Below, one piece after another: positions 1 through 8,262 of a stretch of DNA of 12,843 bases (the stretch's first letter is position 1; every line of letters starts with the position of its first letter). The position numbers and the translations under genes are program-made. The notes under the pieces were generated by a model. That model had not been told where the DNA came from. It saw only the letters and a list, made by a program, of their open reading frames with translations, and searched no databases. The DNA is from an uncultured Bacteroidales bacterium (GTDB taxonomy: Bacteria; Bacteroidota; Bacteroidia; Bacteroidales; Muribaculaceae): contig CAMWUH010000029.1 of NCBI GenBank assembly GCA_947177325.1, positions 1 to 12,843 on the forward strand, given 5' to 3'.

Positions 1-7
1 CAGGCTT

Positions 8-1990
8 TTACCCGTTGAGGCGAGAACGCAGGTCGTCGGCGAGCGCAGATTTGTCGATAATGTGGCGACGGGCCATCTCCACGAAGGGGTCGGTTTCGAA
101 GCGGCCGCGCACGTTGTCGAAGTCGATGTCGCGGCGCGAGGAGTCGTCAACGCCGAAGCCGATTTGTGCCACGCGCGAAAATTCTTTACGGGCGTCGGTA
201 AGCAGGGAATTGTCAATGTCGAGCACGGCGCGTTGCCACAGGTCAACAATGTCGAGCACATCTTCACGAGTGAATTGGTCGACAGGCTTACCCCACCATT
301 CTTCCATCATCGACGCAACCCAAGTCCACTCCATATCGTAGTAGTCGCGGGCAAGGGAGGCGAGTCGGGCGTTGATTTGTGTCAAGGAGTTAAGACTGCC
401 ATCGATTATGGCTGAGATAATAGCGTCGATTTCGCGCTTCGGGGCAATGAGTCCGGCCACATCAATCCAGTTGCCTTCACCGGCGTTGTGAGTGGGAGCC
501 AAAAGTCGGTGTAATTCTTCGGTCCGGCCCGAAGCAGCGGTTTCAAGGCGCTTGATAACGGAGTTGCCGAAGAATTTGGCGATACCCATGGCGTAGTATT
601 TACGTCCCTTTCTGAGTGAAGAAGCTTTGATTGTCATGCCCTGGAAAGAGTAGACTTCTGAGGTGACTCCCCCGGTTTCTTCAAGTGAGTCGAGCAGACG
701 GATGCCCCGCATCATTTTGCTGACGGTGAATGGGGAGAGTAGGTTGAAATTGATAAAATCGAGTTTGTGGGGGTCGCGTCGGCGGTCGCGTTTGGGCCAT
801 TTCTGAGCGTCGCGAATGGTGCCTACGCTGCGTATGTTGGCAGCCGGCACGAGATGGGCTCCGGAATGGTCTTCGATGAGGTAAGAGAATGGAAGGTCAG
901 ACGTGTCGGGATGGCTGACATGGCGCCCCATCACTAATGAAAACGCTCCGATGTGGGCGGGCCAGAGAATGTAGGAATCGGAGGTGGTTTTGGAACCACG
1001 CTCTACGATGCCTTGGTGAATAGGCCCGAGCTTATACATGTGGTTGCTCTGGTTAGAGCCTGAGCCGGCGTTGAGAAATGAAAACATACCGGCAATCAGG
1101 AGCGAAGACTTGTGCATTGTTACAGTGTAAGGCCCGGCAAACACGGCAGCCGCTTCGCCGTTTTCACAGGTGCAATTGGCAAAGAACAGGCAATCGTGGG
1201 CCGAAAACTGGCGCATTATGTGGGTTCCCTGGCCTATGTAGCTATGGAGCACAAGCGCCCCGTCGGCCACTTTAGAGCCGGAGGCAAAGATGAAATCCTG
1301 GGCAACCACGCCCACCCCTACCTCTACAGGGTCAGCTTCACATGAGTCGATGGTTCCGTTGGAGAGGAGCGAAGCACCTTCGATGATTGCAAATTCGCCT
1401 ATGTTGACGTCGGTGATAGTGCCGCAGTTACGAATCAAAGCATTGGCATGAATAGTGACTCTGCGTTGCGACATGCGATGTTTTTCTACTTCCACCAGGC
1501 GGTTGATTGAGCGGCTGAGGCGTTCGTCATGGCGATAAATTGCCATTAAGTAAGCTATGTGGGCCGACATTCCGGGATATATAGGCACCTCACGCCCTCC
1601 GGTTTCATTAAGGACCGACACCTCTGTGCCGATGCCACAAGTTGCACCCTCGGTAGCCGATATGCGGTCAACATTTTCGATAAAGCAATTGTCGGCAATA
1701 TCGACGTTAGCGATATAGTTGCTGATGTCGGCTATGTAGACCCCGTTGCCTATGTTAACATCGTGGAGGCGAGCACGGCTTATGCCTGCCTTGTAGGGGA
1801 TGGGGGAGTCGAGGTGGAAGTTGGCCGATGCGGTTGAGCCGAGCGTAACGTGACCGGAGAAGCTGACATAATGATAGCGCGAGGGGTCGAAGTCGGCGCT
1901 GACTTCAACGTTTTGCCAATCTTGAGCAGAACATCCGGCAGCTGAGAGCGTTGCAATTTCTTCGGGGGTCAGGTGGCGGAATGATGACAT
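8..1990 (-). CDS. DUF4954 family protein with left-handed beta-helix character
   Basis: This 660-residue protein matches the DUF4954 family of Bacteroidetes in length and overall sequence; no reaction is established for it. Roughly residues 45-120 and 175-300 are rich in short hydrophobic-turn repeats (for example DVNIGNGVYIADI, NVDIADNCFIENV, DVNIGEFAIIEGA), which resemble the hexapeptide coils of left-handed beta-helix acyl- and nucleotidyltransferases. A striking motif, GSNQSNHMYKLGPIHQG, lies near residues 308-325 and looks like an active-site or ligand loop. The C-terminal part (about 400-660) is mostly helical and charged. There is no signal peptide or membrane segment, so it is probably cytosolic. 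The ATG at 1990 is the first Met of the frame. It lies 81 bases after murF-alr with no promoter match between them, so it is probably the last gene of that operon. A role in envelope precursor chemistry is inference from the neighbours. Confidence 0.85.
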   Translation of the reverse strand: MSSFRHLTPEEIATLSAAGCSAQDWQNVEVSADFDPSRYHYVSFSGHVTLGSTASANFHLDSPIPYKAGISRARLHDVNIGNGVYIADISNYIANVDIADNCFIENVDRISATEGATCGIGTEVSVLNETGGREVPIYPGMSAHIAYLMAIYRHDERLSRSINRLVEVEKHRMSQRRVTIHANALIRNCGTITDVNIGEFAIIEGASLLSNGTIDSCEADPVEVGVGVVAQDFIFASGSKVADGALVLHSYIGQGTHIMRQFSAHDCLFFANCTCENGEAAAVFAGPYTVTMHKSSLLIAGMFSFLNAGSGSNQSNHMYKLGPIHQGIVERGSKTTSDSYILWPAHIGAFSLVMGRHVSHPDTSDLPFSYLIEDHSGAHLVPAANIRSVGTIRDAQKWPKRDRRRDPHKLDFINFNLLSPFTVSKMMRGIRLLDSLEETGGVTSEVYSFQGMTIKASSLRKGRKYYAMGIAKFFGNSVIKRLETAASGRTEELHRLLAPTHNAGEGNWIDVAGLIAPKREIDAIISAIIDGSLNSLTQINARLASLARDYYDMEWTWVASMMEEWWGKPVDQFTREDVLDIVDLWQRAVLDIDNSLLTDARKEFSRVAQIGFGVDDSSRRDIDFDNVRGRFETDPFVEMARRHIIDKSALADDLRSRLNG

Positions 1991-2071
1991 ATATATAATA
2001 AGGTGGAAGAGGTGGTGGGTTGCAGATTTGGTTTATACTAAGAAGGGAGAAGGAATAGAAGTGGACTAATG

Positions 2072-4423
2072 CTATTCGCGATAGTAGACGCGCTTGACGC
2101 GTGGAGATATAGATGTGAGAACTTCGTAAGGGATTGTGCCGAGAGTGCTGGCCATTTCGGTGACGCCTGCTTCGTGGCCGAAGAGCTCCACATGGTCGCC
2201 CACTTTCACCTCAATACCTTCGGCAACAATGTCGGTGATGTCGATCATAGTAATATCCATGCACACATTGCCGGCAATCGGGGCTTTCCTCCCTGCCACA
2301 ATCATATAGCCTTTGCCGTTGCCCAGATGACGGTCGAGGCCGTCGGCATAGCCAATCGGCACGGTGGCGATAATTGACGGGCGAACGAGGCGAGTGCGAC
2401 GGTTATAGCCTATAGAGGTGCCTTCGGGCCACTCTTTGATTGAAATGATAACAGAGCTGAGCGAAGCCACTGGACGAAGCGGGCGCATAGAGCCGTCGTC
2501 AAGGGTGGCAATTCCGTATAGACCAATTCCAAGGCGCACGAAAGAGTGTTGCTGCTGGGGGAAGCGCACTATGCCGGTGGAGTTGAGAATGTGGCGATTA
2601 ACGTGGCGGCCGAGCAATCGGTCGAGTTCGTCGCAGGCTGCGTTGAAGGTGGCAAACTGACCAAAGGTGTAATCATCATCGGCAGGGTCGTCGGCACATG
2701 CCAGGTGAGAGAACACGGTTGAAGCTTTTACCTGAGGGGCAGCTTTCAAGCGAGCGGCCAAAGCCGGGATTTCTTCCGGTAGGAAGCCAAGTCGGCGCAT
2801 TCCGGTTTCGAGCTTTATGTGAATGGGAAAATCGGTGATGCCATAGCGCTCGGCTGCTTCGATTATTTCATTAAGGATATTGAAACTGTATACTTCAGGC
2901 TCAAGCTGATAATCAAACATCATTTTGTTGTTTTGAGCTCTCGGGTTGAGCACCATAACCGGCATCGTTATGCCGGCTTGGCGGAGTTCAACCCCTTCAT
3001 CCACCACAGCAACAGCGATGTAAGCGGCGCCATGGGCCTGGAGTGTACGGGCCAACTCAACCGACCCGGCTCCGTAGCCGGCTGCTTTGAGCATGCAGAT
3101 GATGCCGGTTGACGGTTTGACCTTGCTGCGGAAAAAATTGAAGTTATCAACCACGGCATCGAGGTTCACTTCCAGAACAGTTTCATGTTGTTTGGCCTCA
3201 ATCATGGCGTACAGACCGTTGAGCGATTGAGCAGAGGAGCTTTGGAGCAAAATTATTTCGTTGGCAAAGTCGCTGGCGGCAACCGATTTCAAGAGGTTTT
3301 CAACCGAGGGGTAGTTCGTTACGACAATTCCCGGGAGGTCAACAGCGACCGACTGCCCTATAGTGATAAGTCGGTTGAAGCCATATTGGCGCAATAGTTT
3401 TTCAAAGTCGGAGAGCTCATCACGGGCTATCACTTCCGAAGCGATTACCAATGTTCGACTAAGAGATTGCGGCGCACGGCGATGCATGAAGTCGGCAGCT
3501 AAAGCAAGCGACTTCAAATCGGGGGTAAAGCGATTGTCAATGAGTTTGCAGTTGTTGACCCCTTCGATAACGTCGAGGCGCGTCGAGGGGTTGAGGTTGG
3601 CAAGAGACCGGGGCAGCGGTTGGCCGATGGCGGCTTCAACCAGAGCAACGTCGGTGGCGTAGGTTGAGGGGAATGGCGCGTTAACTCCAATCAGATTTTT
3701 GTCGGGGTAAGTGGAGACAATCTGGTTGGCGACCTCTTTGTCGTTGCTGTTGAAATAGATGGTTGAGGCTGACTTAAAGAGCTTCAACTTTTCGGCAAGC
3801 ATCGACTTGCGGTCAACGAAATTCAGTAAATGCTCATCGGTCAACCCGGTGAAAATGCCGATTTCAGGATTGATTATCGAGGCTAATATGTCCATTTCGC
3901 CCGGCTGCGACACTCCAGCTTCCACTATCAGACAATCAGCCGCGGGGTCCATCATCAAGAGGGACAACGGCACACCGATACGAGAGTTATATGAGCGGGG
4001 TGAGCGGTCGGGGTTGCCTCCGAGCTCTTTCATCGCGCAATAGAGCAATTCCTTAGTGACTGTTTTGCCTTGACTGCCGGTGATGGCTATGATTTTGGAT
4101 GATTGGGCGGCAGCTTGAGCTGAACCTAATTGTTGCAGGGCTTTAAGGGTGTCGGCTACAACGATAAAATTGGCATCTGGGAAACGGTTGGAGTAACCGG
4201 TTTCAACCAAAAAGTTCCGAACACCCTTGGCGTAGAGGTTGGCAATGTATTTATGTCCGTCGCCGGAGGGGGTGCGGAGGGCTATGAACAGCGTAGCCTC
4301 AGGATCAACCACCGAGCGGGAGTCAATGGCGATATTTGAAACGGCAGCCGAGGGTAGAGGCAGTGGGGCAGTAACGCCTAAAGTCGCTGCAAGGTCAGAT
4401 ATTTTGTAAACCGGAGTTTTCAT
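2072..4423 (-). CDS. murF-alr: Bifunctional MurF / alanine racemase
   Basis: This is a fusion of UDP-MurNAc-tripeptide:D-Ala-D-Ala ligase and PLP-dependent alanine racemase, an arrangement known in Bacteroidetes; both act in the cytosol on peptidoglycan precursors. In 783-residue numbering, the MurF part (about 1-405) has the N-terminal substrate domain (IDSR at 33-36), the ATP loop GSQGKT (116-121) and EAGVSQPGEM (168-177). The racemase part (about 414-783) has the PLP lysine K446 in CMLKAAGYGAG, KLETGMRRLGF (537-547), the second catalytic tyrosine Y673, VPIGYADG (688-695) and VCMD (720-723). The racemase centre looks complete. The MurF C-terminal domain lacks the usual DSYNANP motif and has IDNRFTPD (295-302) instead. 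I chose the ATG at 4423 because KISDLAATLG then begins at residue 7, as in other MurF proteins; an upstream in-frame GTG at 4453 is less likely. The gene overlaps the GSCFA gene by 29 bases, suggesting translational coupling. Confidence 0.95.
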   Translation of the reverse strand: MKTPVYKISDLAATLGVTAPLPLPSAAVSNIAIDSRSVVDPEATLFIALRTPSGDGHKYIANLYAKGVRNFLVETGYSNRFPDANFIVVADTLKALQQLGSAQAAAQSSKIIAITGSQGKTVTKELLYCAMKELGGNPDRSPRSYNSRIGVPLSLLMMDPAADCLIVEAGVSQPGEMDILASIINPEIGIFTGLTDEHLLNFVDRKSMLAEKLKLFKSASTIYFNSNDKEVANQIVSTYPDKNLIGVNAPFPSTYATDVALVEAAIGQPLPRSLANLNPSTRLDVIEGVNNCKLIDNRFTPDLKSLALAADFMHRRAPQSLSRTLVIASEVIARDELSDFEKLLRQYGFNRLITIGQSVAVDLPGIVVTNYPSVENLLKSVAASDFANEIILLQSSSAQSLNGLYAMIEAKQHETVLEVNLDAVVDNFNFFRSKVKPSTGIICMLKAAGYGAGSVELARTLQAHGAAYIAVAVVDEGVELRQAGITMPVMVLNPRAQNNKMMFDYQLEPEVYSFNILNEIIEAAERYGITDFPIHIKLETGMRRLGFLPEEIPALAARLKAAPQVKASTVFSHLACADDPADDDYTFGQFATFNAACDELDRLLGRHVNRHILNSTGIVRFPQQQHSFVRLGIGLYGIATLDDGSMRPLRPVASLSSVIISIKEWPEGTSIGYNRRTRLVRPSIIATVPIGYADGLDRHLGNGKGYMIVAGRKAPIAGNVCMDITMIDITDIVAEGIEVKVGDHVELFGHEAGVTEMASTLGTIPYEVLTSISPRVKRVYYRE

Positions 4424-5384
4424 TTTGCGATGTGTTACAGAGTTTTTTAACACGTTGGAGAGTGAGGGGTGTGGGATTAAGCCGCTCCGCCGCCGCGATG
4501 ATTTTCAATGGTGAAACCGAGCCGTTAGAAGCGTTGTTGTAGAGCTTGGCCCAGGAGTTTAGTTGCCCTTGAAGTGAAGCGGAAAGAAATGTTGAAGCCC
4601 AAAGCTCCATTACATAGTCGGCAGCTACCGACGAGGGGTGGACCATGTCGTCGGCATAGAAACGATAGTCGCGCAGGTCGTCGGTCAGCGCTTCGTAGGC
4701 CGGGAAATAGATAACTGAGTCAGAGAATTGCCGAGCCAATCTGTGGCACGCCACAATTAGTGTTGACTTGGAAAGACGGTCGGCAGTCAGGCCGTAGCCT
4801 ATATGACGCACGGGACTAACGGTCAACACAATCTTCATTTCGGGATTCAATTGGAGCAAAGCCGTAATCGTTTGGCTCATCGCAGTTTCAATCTCTTCAA
4901 CGTCGAGGTCAACAACTTCAAAATCATTGGCAGGAAACTTGTGGCAATTGGCAACCACTTCTCCCGAGCCCTTAAGCTTGAAGCAGCGTGCCGAGCCGAG
5001 GGTGAGCATCAGCAAATTGCATTGTTTCAGATTTTCGGCCAACTCTTTTAATTGACCGTTAAGGCGGGCGACCAATTCAGCTGCCGACGGAGCTGAAAAC
5101 TTTGAATGGCGACTGAAACTGATATACTTGGTGCCGTCAGGATGCAATCGAACATCATCATCGGTAAAGACACTACCCTGTAATGCCCTGTTGATTTCGA
5201 CGCAGATTGACAGAGGGTTGAAGAGGGTGCCTGACGGATTGACTTCAATATTGAAAAAACGCTGTTTTATCCTCCTACCCACTTCGTCGGCAAAGCAAGA
5301 TCCGATGGTCAAGATAAGGTTGTCTTGATCAACTTTGAAATCGGCCGGGGCCTGCTGCGGAGTTAAAACAGTGCGAAATTGCAT
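4395..5384 (-). CDS. GSCFA domain-containing protein
   Basis: This 329-residue protein carries the defining GSCFA motif at residues 28-32, in a LTIGSCFADEVG context. The GSCFA family is placed with SGNH/GDSL-like hydrolases. S29 would be the candidate nucleophile and DDMVHP (245-250), with D246 and H249, the candidate Asp-His block; both are visible here. Other conserved-looking blocks are LTLGSA (127-132), VSPVRH (189-194) and YFPAYEALTDDLRDYRFY (226-243). There is no signal peptide, so it is probably cytosolic. It starts at the ATG at 5384, 20 bases after the beta-barrel gene, and its end overlaps murF-alr. The substrate is unknown. An esterase or acyltransferase role on an envelope precursor is inference from fold and context only. 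Confidence 0.9.
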   Translation of the reverse strand: MQFRTVLTPQQAPADFKVDQDNLILTIGSCFADEVGRRIKQRFFNIEVNPSGTLFNPLSICVEINRALQGSVFTDDDVRLHPDGTKYISFSRHSKFSAPSAAELVARLNGQLKELAENLKQCNLLMLTLGSARCFKLKGSGEVVANCHKFPANDFEVVDLDVEEIETAMSQTITALLQLNPEMKIVLTVSPVRHIGYGLTADRLSKSTLIVACHRLARQFSDSVIYFPAYEALTDDLRDYRFYADDMVHPSSVAADYVMELWASTFLSASLQGQLNSWAKLYNNASNGSVSPLKIIAAAERLNPTPLTLQRVKKLCNTSQNENSGLQNI

Positions 5385-5404
5385 AGCCTTCGTTGAAGAT
5401 AAGC

Positions 5405-6097
5405 TTACTTTTTGGGGTGGAGGCGAAACATATAGCCCAGTGTGACGGCAATCATTGATGTGCGTGAGGCGGCGAAATGGTCTTTCTTGGTCGAAGGGTA
5501 GATATTGCCCAAGCCGTAATAATATCGGGCTTCAAGGTAGACTGAGTTGTAGGGGTTGACGTAAAACTCCAGACCACCACCGGCAGTAATTCCGTAGTCA
5601 AATCGGTTTTTGACTTCCATAGCCATCTGCACTGTCTGGCGATTTGCCGGGAATCCGGCCACCGATGCGGGATTGGCATAATCAAAATTGGACGAAATGC
5701 TGTTGGAAATCATGTAGCCGATCTGAGGACCGAGGTTGATGAAGAAATTGACCCTGCGCGACCCGAAGAATATATGGGTCATAACGGGCATCTCTATGTA
5801 GCTCAGAGTTCGCGAATAGCGCAGTTCGGAGTCCTCAAAGTCTTCGGCCCATCCGCGTTGCGCAAAGTTGAGTTCGGCTTTGATGCCTACGTGACGCTCC
5901 TCGGCCCATCGGAAGCTGACACCCGCTGTAGCTCCGTAAGTCATTTTTTGACGCACAGAGGGGGAAAAGCCCATTTCGCCCATCGTCATGCCGCCATGTG
6001 CTCCAAAAGAAATGCGGGGTACGTAATGAGTTTGAGCTGATAAGGAGGTAAAGGCTGCTATGAAACAGAATAAGAAGAAAAACAGTCGTTTGGCCAT
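5405..6097 (-). CDS. PorT-like outer-membrane beta-barrel protein
   Basis: This 230-residue protein has a clear Sec signal peptide (hydrophobic residues 5-20, likely cleavage after SLSA before Q22). Alternating hydrophobic/aromatic strands follow, such as ISFGAHGGMTMG, YGATAGVSFRW, FFINLGPQIGYMIS, YGITAGGGLEFYV, VYLEARYYYGLG and MIAVTLGYMFRL. This is typical of the small eight-strand OMP_b-brl_2 / PorT-like family of Bacteroidetes, and the aromatic C-terminal strand (YMFRLHPKK) fits Bam-dependent insertion. The family includes PorT of the type IX secretion system, but most members are uncharacterised and nothing here proves that role, so no symbol is given. It sits between the LysM gene (68 bases upstream) and the GSCFA gene (20 bases downstream). 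The ATG at 6097 is the start that gives a full signal peptide. Confidence 0.88.
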   Translation of the reverse strand: MAKRLFFFLFCFIAAFTSLSAQTHYVPRISFGAHGGMTMGEMGFSPSVRQKMTYGATAGVSFRWAEERHVGIKAELNFAQRGWAEDFEDSELRYSRTLSYIEMPVMTHIFFGSRRVNFFINLGPQIGYMISNSISSNFDYANPASVAGFPANRQTVQMAMEVKNRFDYGITAGGGLEFYVNPYNSVYLEARYYYGLGNIYPSTKKDHFAASRTSMIAVTLGYMFRLHPKK

Positions 6098-6111
6098 AAT
6101 TGGAGCCGGTT

Positions 6112-6119
6112 CAAAAATA
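6112..6119 (-). promoter_or_regulatory. Possible internal -7 element before the beta-barrel gene
   Basis: TATTTTTG on the minus strand matches TAnnTTTG and lies 14 bases before the start codon at 6097. No TTG is found at the right distance upstream, so it may be a chance match or a weak internal promoter in the operon. Confidence 0.25.
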
Positions 6120-6165
6120 AATGTTAAGGCAGGGGTGCATTAAGAATAGATGGATTGAGAGCCTG

Positions 6166-8094
6166 CTATTTGATTTCGGAGTGAGTAACGAGTCCTCCCG
6201 GCTTGAAGTTAATCAGTTGCAGCGAGGTGTTAACCAGTCCGTCGGTTTGGTCGTCGGTGATTATGTAGTTGGTTTGCAGACCATTGTAGGTTGTAGATTT
6301 GAGATGGAAATCGCCGCCGTTGTTGCGGAGAGCTTTGAAGATATAGTTGCCGGCGTCGTAGCCCGAAACTGCCATTATCGGTGCTGCTTCTATCATAGCC
6401 GAGCCGAATGAGGCTTCAAAATCCTGGGCGAAGCGGCGTGACGGATAGTAAGTCGGGTCGAAGTAGAAGCGGGTGTAAATCAGAGTGTTTAGTTCTGAAA
6501 GGTCGTCAAGTTGCTGGCCACGGAAAGTTACAAAGTCGGGATAACCGAGCAGTTTGACGCCCTGCGGATTAGAAACCGCATAAGCTTTCAGCGCCTCGAC
6601 ATATTTCAGGAACTCACCGCGCTGGCCTGAAATGGGCACAAAGGCGTAGGCCGTCACCGGGTCAAGCTTTTGAAGGTCAGTGGCTTCGAGCACATCGCTA
6701 AAGGTGATTTCCTCAAATTTTATGGCGCGGTCAGCGAGCTGCTCTTTGAAGAGCTTCACAAACTGATCTTTTTCAGCCTGCCCCTTGATGCGTGAAATAA
6801 ACACGGGGGTGTAGCCGTCCAGATTGGCGATAAAAGCCTCTACTGCCTTTGAGAGCATGAGCTCCTGGGGAATGTTGGCTTGAATTACATTGGTATGGTC
6901 GAGATATGCGGTGTTGCGCACCACAAATGGGTTGAACACGAAAGTCGAGTCCTCGTCAACCGAGTTCACGATGGTCATCAATTGCTCGTCAGTTTCGGGG
7001 GCAACGATAAGAGCCATCTGCTTCATTTCCGGGCGCGACATGAGAGCTTTCACTGTGTCGTTGCTTCCGGCAGAGTCATAAACATGAAGTCGAATTTCTT
7101 TGCTGTCGGAGTTGTTGCGCTCGGCCGCCATTAGCATGCCACGATAAAAGTCGGTATACATTTTTGCTTGGCGCGACGGATTGGCCTCTTTGAGCATGAA
7201 TGGGAGAACAACGGCCACATCAAAGCTTTCGCGACCTTCGGGCATAGGATCTTCATAAGAGATGATAACAGGCTGGTGAGGCATATTTTTCTCCGGGATT
7301 TCAGCCTTGGGAGCATCATCGGCATCATTGTCGTCAATAGTGGGCGCGGTTACGGCAGGGAGTTTGCCTGCTGAGGGTGGTGTTTGCTTGCCACCGGCGG
7401 GTGTCTGTCTTTGAGGAGTTTGGGGTTTGACGCCTGCAATAGGTTGTGAGCCGGAAGCTTCAGCAACTCCCGGCAGAATTATTTCAGTGCCGACAGAGTA
7501 GTTAAACGGGTCGAGGCCGGGGTTAGCCGCAAGCACTTGTTCAACGGTCAGTCCGCGATCAGCGGCAATTCGATAAAGTGTTTCGCCTTGCGCTATTACG
7601 TGGCGTGAACCGCCGTCAGTAGCAACTGCAGGAGTTGCTTTGGGCGTTTCAGGTCGAGCCACAATCAACTCTTCTCCGGCTTTCACTCCATCGCGAGCCG
7701 ATGGGTTAAGGTCGATTAGTTGGTCAACCGTGATGCCATACTGATGGGAAATGCCGTAGAGAGTTTCCCCCTTCTTAACTTTGTGGGTAATGGTTTCGGT
7801 GGGGGCAACGGCTGCCGGCAAAACGGTCATTTCGCCGTTGGTGGCAGGGAAATACAAGCGAGTGTAGGCTTGCAGACCATCGGCAACGGCCGGGTTGGAG
7901 TCAATTATTACCTGGCGGTCAATGCCCAGGCGTTTTGCGATAGAGTAGAGCGTTTCTTTGGGTTGTACGTCGTAGTAGTAATATGTAACGCCGTTAACTT
8001 CGGTTGAGGGCAAAGTTTCAGTTTGAGCTGCAACGCCAAAGCTTACAGAAAGGAGAAGCAGACCGGCGAAAAGCGAAGCGAAAAGTTTGTTCAT
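6166..8094 (-). CDS. Secreted LysM x3 protein with periplasmic-binding-like domain
   Basis: This 642-residue exported protein has a signal peptide at residues 1-23 (MNKLFASLF..., cleavage near VAA/Q). Three LysM domains follow at about 40-83, 103-146 and 164-208, with the hallmarks KETLYSIAKRLGI, GETLYGISHQYGI and GETLYRIAADRGL, each followed by an N-P pair. A Pro/Gln/Asp-rich linker runs to about residue 288. Residues 290-642 resemble a type 1 periplasmic-binding fold (FDVAVVLPFMLKEA..., MYTDFYRGMLMAAE, PVFISRIKGQAEKDQF, VSGYDAGNYIFKAL). LysM binds peptidoglycan glycan chains, so the protein is probably anchored to the cell wall in the periplasm; what the second domain binds is unknown. The ATG at 8094 was chosen because it begins the signal peptide; the longer frame starts with TTG at 8145 and would bury it. 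It is probably the first gene of the envelope operon, behind a promoter at 8188-8218. Confidence 0.9.
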   Translation of the reverse strand: MNKLFASLFAGLLLLSVSFGVAAQTETLPSTEVNGVTYYYYDVQPKETLYSIAKRLGIDRQVIIDSNPAVADGLQAYTRLYFPATNGEMTVLPAAVAPTETITHKVKKGETLYGISHQYGITVDQLIDLNPSARDGVKAGEELIVARPETPKATPAVATDGGSRHVIAQGETLYRIAADRGLTVEQVLAANPGLDPFNYSVGTEIILPGVAEASGSQPIAGVKPQTPQRQTPAGGKQTPPSAGKLPAVTAPTIDDNDADDAPKAEIPEKNMPHQPVIISYEDPMPEGRESFDVAVVLPFMLKEANPSRQAKMYTDFYRGMLMAAERNNSDSKEIRLHVYDSAGSNDTVKALMSRPEMKQMALIVAPETDEQLMTIVNSVDEDSTFVFNPFVVRNTAYLDHTNVIQANIPQELMLSKAVEAFIANLDGYTPVFISRIKGQAEKDQFVKLFKEQLADRAIKFEEITFSDVLEATDLQKLDPVTAYAFVPISGQRGEFLKYVEALKAYAVSNPQGVKLLGYPDFVTFRGQQLDDLSELNTLIYTRFYFDPTYYPSRRFAQDFEASFGSAMIEAAPIMAVSGYDAGNYIFKALRNNGGDFHLKSTTYNGLQTNYIITDDQTDGLVNTSLQLINFKPGGLVTHSEIK

Positions 8095-8119
8095 GATTGG
8101 TTGTAGAGGGTTGGTAAAA

Positions 8120-8155
8120 GCCGATGCACAGAGCGGTCGCTTCAAGCTAATCGGC
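8120..8155 (-). other. Possible stem-loop in the LysM operon leader
   Basis: In the predicted leader, GCCGAT (8155-8150) can pair with ATCGGC (8125-8120) across a 24-base loop, followed directly by four T. The shape is terminator-like, but the stem is only 6 bp and the loop long, so an attenuator role is doubtful. Confidence 0.2.
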
Positions 8156-8187
8156 GACGTTAGCGCAAGGCCATAGTAGATGAGCTA

Positions 8188-8218
8188 CAAATTTAGCAAC
8201 TTTACAACAATCGTGCAA
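8188..8218 (-). promoter_or_regulatory. Predicted promoter of the LysM-to-DUF4954 operon
   Basis: On the minus strand, TTG (8218-8216) is followed after 20 bases by TAAATTTG (8195-8188), an exact match to the Bacteroidetes -7 element TAnnTTTG with an accepted spacing from the -33 element. Transcription would start near 8182, giving a leader of about 88 bases before the ATG at 8094. No other promoter as good is seen before the five genes downstream. Confidence 0.65.
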
Positions 8219-8262
8219 CTTTTTAACCCTAACTTATTATCCCCAATCGGTCTACATCGGGT

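Noticed and set aside
1559..1837. 92-codon open frame on the plus strand inside the DUF4954 gene
   Set aside because: It is fully antisense to a well-supported gene, has no recognisable domain or promoter, and its residue pattern mirrors the coding strand.
4424..4453. Upstream GTG start adding ten residues to MurF/Alr
   Set aside because: The added residues do not resemble the MurF N-terminus, and the ATG at 4423 places the KISDLAATLG segment where family members have it.
5405..6097. Naming the beta-barrel gene porT and inferring a type IX secretion locus
   Set aside because: The PorT-like family is large and mostly not tied to secretion; no other type IX genes are in the window.
6121..6411. 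96-codon open frame on the plus strand over the end of the LysM gene
   Set aside because: It is antisense to a clear coding region, with low-complexity valine/glycine-rich content typical of shadow frames.
8095..8145. Upstream TTG start adding 17 residues to the LysM protein
   Set aside because: It would put a polar stretch before a well-formed signal peptide that begins at the ATG at 8094.
8221..8262. Rho-independent terminator after the regulator gene
   Set aside because: The region has CCGAT direct repeats but no stem followed by a T run on the minus strand.
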